Source: Eledone cirrhosa
Lineage: Eukaryota > Mollusca > Cephalopoda > Octopoda > Eledonidae
Assembly (NCBI GenBank): GCA_964016885.1
Contig: OZ024759.1
Location: 4,717,546 to 4,781,545, forward strand
Reading direction: 5' to 3'
Length of the DNA: 64,000 nucleotides
Shown: positions 52,501-61,500 of the stretch, in pieces
How positions within the stretch are numbered: the first letter of the stretch is position 1
How the letters are laid out: each line of letters starts with the position of its first letter
Made by a program: the position numbers and the translations under genes
Notes under the pieces: model-generated
Databases searched by the model: none
What the model saw: only the letters and a program-made list of their open reading frames with translations
What the model was told of the DNA's origin: nothing

Positions 52501-55500
52501 TTACCTCGTTCCAGTTTTTCTCCACCTGGAGGTCTGGTCCGAACCAGACCCCAAGCAGCTTCACCGGGCCCTCCGTCCAGCGTCCGACGACGTCGTTGGA
52601 GGGCATCGGTTTGCCTCTCCATGTTCCGAGTTGCAAACCGACGGACTTGTCCCGGTTCAGCTTGGCTCCTGTAAACCTTTCATATTCCTCCAGTAAGGTG
52701 CCGATCTCACCGATTTGCGAGGTTTTCGACACCATTACTGTCACGTCATCGGCGTAGGCCGACGCCGCTTTCTGCAATCCCGGTTCCAAAGGGATGCCCT
52801 GCAACCGCTCCAACTTCCGCAGTAGTGGCTCAAGAGCCAGCACATACAGTAGGGAGGAGAGAGGGCATCCCTGTCGGATGGATCGCATGATTTGGAACGG
52901 CTCCGAGAGGTGGCCGTTCACCTTGACCCTTGAGCAGACGTTGCTGCTGTGCATCGCAGCAATCCAACCCCTGAAAACGGGTCCGAAGCCTGCCGCCGCG
53001 AGCACCGCATCCAGGTAACGATGGTCAACCCTATCGAAAGCTTTAGATTGATCCAAGTTGATCAGGGCCCCACCAAAGCCGGGTTCATTCCCTACCCTCT
53101 CTATGATGTATCGCATAAGGTGGAGATTGTCGTGAATGGACCTGGACGGGATTGCGCATGTCTGCGCTTCTCCCACCAGGTTTCCAACGACAAGCGCCAA
53201 CCTCTTCGCTAACACCTTGGCCAAAATCTTTAACTCTGTATTTAGCAGAGTTATGGGCCTGAAGTTACTTATGTCATCCCCCTTGTTCTCATCCTTCCTC
53301 ACCAGCGTAACTACGCCCTTGGTCACAGAACTGGGAATTCTCCCGTTCTGCTGCCAGTTGCAGTAGACCGCTTCGAGGATATCGGAGAACAAGTCCGGCA
53401 TCGCTACATATAGCTCGTATGGTAGACCATCGAGACCCGGGGATTTGCGTTTGCCGCATTGGCTCAGCGCCGCCCCTATCTCAGCAGCTGAAATCGTCCT
53501 TTCGCAGGACTTCGCCTCCGCGTCCGAGAGGCGCGGCAGACCGTCGAGGTATGGATTGAAATCCATAGTCTCACCCGGCGCGCCGCCCCTCTCGAACAGT
53601 CGTGCAAAGTGCCGCTGAAAGGCCGCACACATCTGCCCAGGTTCAAGGATCACACGCCCATCCTGGTCCTTCAAAGACCGAATCGTGGACTTGTTCCCAC
53701 TTTTTGCCTCTGTCACTCGGGCCCAGCTCACAGCTTTGGCTCCCTCATTACCCAGAGCACGTATTTTACTCCTGACAACGCAGCCTTCATGCTTCACCTC
53801 AAAGAACTGGTCTAAGGCCATTCTTGATGCCAGCACGCCGGCTACATTGCCACTCCTAATCGCCTCTTCTACTCTATCTACTAATTCCCTTTCCGTCTTG
53901 TTCCTATCCCTTGCTAATTCCTGACTAAAACCTATCGATTCTATTCTAATTGCTCTCTTAAGAGAGCTCCACCACCTGTTGTTGACAATTGCCCCTGTCA
54001 AACTCTGCTTAACTAACGTGCTAATCCGTTTACTGTAAGCTTTGCTTCTCGGTAAGGACAAGTTCAGCTTCCAGTAACCGGGTCCCTGTCTATGGGTTCT
54101 ATCAAGGTTGGCTATGCAGGTCACTAACTTGTGATCCGAATAGTCAACCATGAACATTTTTGGACAGCTAAATGTGTCCCTATCGTTCTCTCTAACTAGG
54201 ACCCTATCTAGGTACGACCTAGATGTTCCACTGCGATTGGTCCACGTCCATAGTGGTACAGTCGGAAAATCTAGTCGATATCTATCGGCCAGGTCAAATC
54301 GGCCGATTAACCTTTTGAGGCTTTTACACCCCCCTCTATTGGCACATGCCCCTACATAGTCCCAACGTGCATCCAGGATACCATTCCAGTCCCCCACTAA
54401 AAGCAAGGAGCGGGACGTTCCCAGAAAAGTTTCCAGACGTTGGAAGTATTCCGGCCGCGCTGCCCAAAAAGGGGCGTACACAGCTATTAGTCTAAGGGCT
54501 CCACTTTCACTACTGCCGACGTCTAAAACCACCAGTCGACCCTCCGGGTCCAGGTGCACCTTCTGTATGGCGAGGCCCAGGTGTTTTCGCAGCAGAACGA
54601 CAACTCCACCCCCACCCCCCGGTTGACAGAGAGATGCGAAGATCTCAAAGTCGTCGAAGAGGGGCGCCAGTTGGTGCTCGCTGCTGATCCTGGACTCGCA
54701 AATAGCCATTACATCCATTCTATGCGACCTGAGATCGTTTAAAAGTTTGCCTTGTTTCCAAGACAGTCCCAGGCCACGTACATTCAGACACCCAACTCTT
54801 ATATCAGCCATGTTGGTTAAAAGAGGAAGGACCTACCTGTTCGGCTCCTGAGGAGCAGGTTGCACAATATCCATGGGCGTATTGGAGGGGTTGTTTGGTG
54901 GGGTGTTGTTCTGTGGTGGAGTGGGGGTGTTTGGTGAGGTGTGGGTGGGGAAACGTTTCAAGAGGACGCGGTTATAGGGTCGAGTACATGTTTTCCCCAC
55001 GTCCTCAGGAAAGTTCTCTCTTAGTTTTGCATAGGTGTCCATTGGGAGTCTTATCATTTTTAAATGCGGTTTGTTGGCCGCGCTTGCAAAGAATTGTCCT
55101 TCAGTTTCCACCAAAGGGTCTTTGTGTATTGTTTTTACTAGTTCTTTGTTATTTGTGTTAATGTATGTATACTGTTTTATTTGTGTTGTGTTTGTTTGTT
55201 GTTCTTGTGTGTGCTTACGTTTTGTTGTATGTGTTATGTTTTGGGGTGGGGCGGATTTTGTTTGTTCTGTTTGTTTTGTTTTTGTTGGTGGTTGTGTGTT
55301 TGTTTCGTTTATGTTCGAGTGGTGCTTTCTTTTTTTCCTTTTTACAGGTTGGAAGGGTTCCCCCTCTTCGTCACTAGGTGCCGTTTCCGCTGGGTCCTCG
55401 TCCGTGCTGTCGGGTAGTGGTGTATTTTGGGGTTTTGTTGTATTTGTGTGTGTTTTGGGAGTTGTTTTGGGTGGGGCCGTGTCTTGTGTTATTTTTCCCT

Positions 55501-58500
55501 GTTGTTTTTGTTGTTGTTGTGGTGGTGGTGGTGGAGGTGGTGGTGGTGGTGGTGGTGGCGGTGGTGGTGTGTGGGGTGTAGGCAAAAGAGCCTTTTTTTT
55601 TGTCAATTGAGGACAAGCAGCCCTTAGATGACCCCTGCTTGAACAGTAGTAACATATGGGCCTCCTACCCTCGGCTGAAATATATATAAATGTTTCTCCA
55701 TCGAGGGACACCCTCTGTGGTATTCTAGCGATTCGTTCTGGTCTCATTTGGACCAGAACCTCCACGCTCAAACCGCCGAAAACGTCTGTGGTGACTTCTC
55801 CTACTGAGAGGATTCCGTCCTCGTCTTCTAAAAACCCTGTTAGTACCCAGGAAATGCATGCATTTGGCCGGATTCCGGAGACCCTTATCTTCTGCGTTCT
55901 TTTCCCTAAATATGTGGGGAAAAATGTATGTAGCTTGGAAACAATTGGTGCCACAGAGTATTTCCTGGCCGTCAATTGATCCTTCATTAGGACCGTTATA
56001 TTCCCATAGAGTGGCCCTTTTTGTATGAACGATATATCACTCCACACATTTTTTAGGACCAGCTCAATCTCTTTTTGGGATAATTGAGTTGGTTTCCTTG
56101 TTATGTTGGAAATTGTTCTGAAAGATATCGTTCTTAGCGTCGTGTCTCTTTTGATTTCTTGTGGGGAGGTGATTGTGAAGTCTCCTCCTTCTTTGAAAGT
56201 TACATACTGTTTCGCTTCCTTCATCTTTTCTCTCAGAGTTGTAATGTCCAGTTGCTTGCAGGTTTGTGTTTTCCGGACCGCCTGTGCAAAGGAGGTACCA
56301 GTAGTGGGTTCGCTTTGTTTGGTGTTATCGTTATTTTTTCCTTGGTTGGTGTTGTGACTATTGCTGTTATTGTCGTTGTTGTTTTTGTCTGCGTTTATGT
56401 GACTTTCTGGGTTTTCACCCATTTTTTCAAATTTTTCTTTTAATTCCGTGTTCCATGTTTCTTTTGCAGAAGTCAGGAGGGAAGACTTAGAGCCTTGTGC
56501 TTCTAGCTTCTCTGTATCACCTTTCTTAGGGGGCGTGGCTTTCACGTTAGGATGAGATGTGAAAATTCCGTCCATTTCTATTAGTTTGCCGTAATAAATT
56601 TTTAACTGGAAAATTCGCCCCAAAAAGGGGCGAAAATAAATAAACTCAAAGTTTGACGACCAAGGCAAGGGGTTAACGTATATTACAGTATAAAAAAATT
56701 AATCAAAACTCACTTTTTGAGTAAGTAAATCCGACTCGGTAGCCGAGCTTGTTCACACACGTCAACACACGTCTCTCGTATACGAGATGTTATGTGAGAT
56801 ATTATGTGAGGTAAAGCCTTTACTGTGAAAATACAATAGTATATATAGAGTAATGTAAATGTTATGTGAAATATTATGTGAGGTAAAGCCTTTACCACAA
56901 AAATACAATAGTATATATAGAGTCATGTAAATGTTATGTGAGGTATTATGTGAGGTAAAGCCTTTACTGTGAAAATACAATAGTATATATAGAGTAATGT
57001 AAATGTTATGTGAGATATTATGTGAGGTAAAGCCTTTACTGTGACAATACAATAGTATATATAGAGTAATGTAAATGTTATGTGAGGTATTATGTGAGGT
57101 AAAGCCTTTACTGTGACAATACAATAGTATATATAGAGTAATGTAAATGTTATGTGAGATATTATGTAAGATAAAGCCTTTACTGTGAAAATACAATAGT
57201 ATATATAGAGTAATGTAAATGTTATGTGAGATATTATGTGAGGTAAAGCCTTTACTGTGACAATACAATAGTATATATAGAGTAATGTAAATGTTATGTG
57301 AGGTATTATGTGAGGTAAAGCCTTTACTGTGAAAATACAATAGTATATATAGAGTAATGTAAATGTTATGTGAGGTATTATGTGAGGTAAAGCCTTTACT
57401 GTGAAAATACAATAGTATATATAGAGTAATGTAAATGTTATGTAAGGTATTATGTGAAGTAAAGCCTTTACTGTGAAAATACAATAGTATATATAGAGTC
57501 ATGTAAATGCTAAAGAGTTAAAACATAACTTAACAAATGTTCTTACATAAAGTTAGGATAGAAGGTTTTAAGATAGTTATAAACATTTTATCATAAACTA
57601 AGATGCGTGGCTTTGTGTTTAGAGTATTCGCCTCACAATCGTAAGGTCATGAGTTTGTTTACCAGCGGAGTGTTGTGTCCTTGAGCAAGACACTTTATTT
57701 CATATTGTTCCAGTTCACTCAGCTGGCAAAAATGAGTTGTACCTGTAATTCAAAGGGTCAGCCTTGTCACACTCTGTGTCATGCTGAATCTCCCTGAGAG
57801 CTATGTTAACCCTTTAGCATTTAAACTGGCCGTATCCGGCCAGAATTTTCTCACCTCTTTCTGTTCAAACCAGCCATAACTGGCTGCTCATACTTATGTG
57901 AAGGTATTATTCTCAAAATATATAATATCAAAATCTCATAGATTTGATATTATGTGAGATAATTATGTAAGATAAAGCCTTTACCACAAAAATGTAATAT
58001 TAGATATGGAGTAATGTAAATGCTAAAGGGTTAAGGGTATGCATGTCTGTGGAATACTCAGCCACTTGCACGTTAATTTCATGAGCAGGCTGTTCCAGTA
58101 ATAGTGTCAACTGGAACACTCATTGTTGTAACCGACAGTGCCAGTTCAAGTTCAAGGGGTAGAGTTGATTCAGACAGTTTGGTATCCAAACAGTTAAACA
58201 ATTAGGAACATGTGTGTTTCATGCCATTTATAAATAAATGTCTTTAGGTGACATTCTAGAACAGAAGTTCTCAAACTTTTTGGGGCCATCGCCCCCCACA
58301 CGGCCTTGTAATACCATCTAAAACACCACACCTATTTCCAGAGAGACCTACCTACAAGCAAATTGTAAATAATATAAAAAAAAGGAACGATTGACTTTCG
58401 TCAAATCGGACCGAGGAAACAATGTTTCCGTTGGTCTTTCCAATTGCTAATACTAACTATCGGTCGCAACTCCAGGTAGAAGGAGCAACGTGAAATAAAG

Positions 58501-61500
58501 TAAATAATATATAATACATAAAATGGTTGATATATAATAAATAATTCTTTCTACTTTTGGCACAAGGCCAGCAATTACTCCAGTGTATTACTGGTACTGT
58601 ATTTTATCGACCCAGTAAAGGTGAAAGGCAAAATTAACCTAGGAGGGATTTAAACTCAGATAATAAAGGGCCGTAACTCTATGCTGCAAAGCATGGTGTC
58701 CTACCTTCTATAATATATCGAAAGTCGATCAACTTCCATCAAATTGGACCACGGAATCAATGCTTCCATTGGTCTTTCCAATTGCTAATACTATCTATCA
58801 GTTGCAACTCCAGGTAGAAAGAACAACCTCACAACCTCACGATTGCAAATCCGATTCTCTAATCACTCAGCCTTCACTATCATCATCATTATCATCATTT
58901 TACATCCGCTTTTCCCTGCTTGTAAGGGTGGGACAGGTCTTATTAAACACAGCATCTCTCCATTTGTCACGGTACCTTGTCATCTTCTCCATGAGCTTCA
59001 GTGATCTGAGGTCTGCTCTCACCACCTCTGCCCATGTTTTTCGTGATCTTCCTCTACTCTGTCTTCCTTCTACTGGGATTTCTTGGCAGTTCTTTACCCA
59101 GCTGTCATCCACCATGCGCATCACATGTCCATACCAACACAGTCTTCTCTCCCACACACTACAACTTATCCCTCTTATACACAGTTTCTCTCTCAACTCG
59201 TCTATACTTTGTCGTTCACACACATTGACATCACACATGCAACAGCATATACTTGCTTCATTTCTATCCACTATATAATATATACTATGTATCAATAAAT
59301 ATCATATAATTTTTTATTTTACTATATTTATATATAAAATTTATCATTTGATATTTGATATACTATTATATCGTCTCCACCCCCATCCTTAAGCCCCAGC
59401 ACCCCTCTTGGGGCAGTAGCACCCACTTTGAGAACCTCTGTTCTAGAGGGAAGTGAAATTGTAAAGTGTAACAGGCAAGAAGACAAAATCTTTCCAAACA
59501 AACAAAAAAACCAACTTACTATCAATATAGTTATAATATATCCTTAGTTGGGAAATATCGTATGTTTGTCTGAGTTCAAGAGTCCACAATGATGTTGGAG
59601 AGCTCATTGTATGAGAACAAGATCTGTGTTGTGGGTTTTGATCGAAGTTACCATCTACAGCCAGGTTAGCTGACATTGAGTACATTTCATTGCGACAAAC
59701 ATTGTTTTTCATTAGAATTACACTGCTTGTTTTGTCTGTCGTGGTTTGTGTAGCTACTTTACCAATAGCTATATTTCCTGAAAAAGAATGAAAGAAAATT
59801 TAATGAAAGTCAATTACTATGAAATGAAATGGATCTCAGTCAGTTGAAACGATGATTGATCCAGTGGGAAAAGACAAATTGTTTTCTATATACTAAACTT
59901 TTGAAATATCTTTTACGTTATCTCTAAATTATTCCATATTTCCAGTAGAGGCATGTGGCCTAGTGTTAAGTGTGTTGGACTTACAATCATAATGTCATGG
60001 GTTCGATTTCTGGGGTGGGTTGTGTGTTGTGTTCTTGAGCAAAACACTTCATTTCACGTTGCTCCAGTATACTCTGCTGAAAATGAGCACCAGCAATAGC
60101 TGTGGAGGGTGTAACCCTGCAATGGACTGATGTCCTGTCCAGGAGGAAGTCTTGTACTCACAGTCGCTTTATGCCATGAAACCAGGATAAGCATTGGCCT
60201 AATGAGCCTTCAGGCTTGAGACAGTATAGTCCTATACGAACGAGACACGGTCACCCGACCAATCTTGCCTCAATTGGGACAACTCCCGACTAACCCATGC
60301 TAGCATGGAAGATAGACGTAAACGATGATGATGATGATGATGATATAGCAACCTCAGCCTCAACAGCGACAGCAACAACAATGGCATGATAATTAGAAAT
60401 CTACTTACTATAGGTTTTTACTTGGCAATCCGGTCCGGTCCATCCTTCTTCCCAGCCATATGGGCAAGCCCCAGTTTGTTGATGGCAGTCAGCATCGTTT
60501 AAACAATGGCATTGCTTGTTACAAGTATATCCATACCATTGAGATGCACAACCTATGTTAAAAGTTAGAATTTATCACACTGATGGACTACATTTCCACA
60601 GTTCTCTCTCATCTACAGTTAATTGTTTCTACTATTTGGCACAAGGTACCAGTAATACACAGGGGTAATTGCTGAATTACCTCAGTGCATTACTGGTGCT
60701 TTATTTTATTGACCCCCCCCCCCCATAAGAATGAAAGGCAAACCTTGGCGGGTTTGAAATCAGAACGTAAAGGGCCATAACTCTATGCTGCAAAGCATGG
60801 TGTCTGACACTCTACGGATTACTGCCAATCCAATAATAATAATTGTTTCTACTTTTGGCACAAGGCCAGCCAGCAATTACCCCCAGTGCATTACTGGTAC
60901 TTTATTTTATCGACCTCCATAAGAATGAAAGGCAAAGCTAACTTCAGCAGGATTTGAACTCAGAACGTAAAGGGCCATAATTCTATGCTGCAAAACATGG
61001 TGTCTGATGCTCTACGGATTACTGCCAGTCCAATCCAGCAATTACCCCAGTGCATTACTGGTACTTTATTTTATCGACCCCTGTAAGGATGAAAGGCAAA
61101 GTTAACCTCGGCGGGATTTGAACTCAGAACATAAAGGGCCGTAAACATGATGTCTGACACTCTACCGATTACTGCCAGTCTCACATAATTATCTCACCTA
61201 ATATTATGGTCTGAGTTCAAATCCCGTCGAGGATAACTTTGCCATTCATCCTTACGGGGGTCGATAAAATAAAGTACCAGTAATACACTGGGGTAATTGC
61301 TGGCCTTGTGCCCCCAAAAGTAGAAACATAATATTGAATATATTAGATTTTGATATTATCTATTTTGAGAACATTATCTTAACATTAATAAGGACGGTGG
61401 GTTGGCAGTATCGGTGGAGGGTCGGACGCCATGCTTTCCAGCATAGAGTTACGGCCCTTTACGATCTGAGTAATTGCTGGCCTTGTGCCTAAAGTAGAAA

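Larger units (their letters stand above)
51137..56785 (-). mobile_element. Two-ORF LINE (L1/Tx1-like), apparently intact
   Basis: About 5.6 kb, inserted within the MITE's tandem units. In coding order: ~120-bp leader, ORF1 (54833-56668), a 21-bp gap, ORF2 (51374-54811), and a ~240-bp 3' UTR ending GGCAAATAAAGAAACC without a poly(A) tail. No stop or frameshift interrupts either ORF. The target was an array unit, so the duplication is hard to read; no clear target-site duplication is seen and a few unit bases seem lost. Clade placement (Tx1-like) rests on RT style and ORF layout only. Confidence 0.85.
50289..57521 (-). mobile_element. TTAA-flanked MITE blown up by array growth, a SINE and a LINE
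   Basis: One end is TTAACCGTTTAGCATTTAAA (50289); the other is GTAAATGCTAAAGAGTTAA (57521). Inside are a family B SINE (50452-50668), ~59-73-bp tandem units (50670-51136 and 56787-57500; AGGTAAAGCCTTTACTGTGA, ATAGTATATATAGAGTAATG), and a complete LINE. Confidence 0.85.
58262..59440. mobile_element. hAT-like MITE with nested insertions
   Basis: Ends CAGAAGTTCTCAAACTTTTT (58262) and, reverse complement of the right end, CAGAGGTTCTCAAAGTGGGT (to 59440). The flanks TTCTAGAA and TTCTAGAG are an 8-bp target duplication with one mismatch, as expected for hAT. Inside are a minus-strand family B SINE (58545-58715), a TTCCATTGGTCTTTCCAATT segment present twice, and an RTE fragment. Confidence 0.85.
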
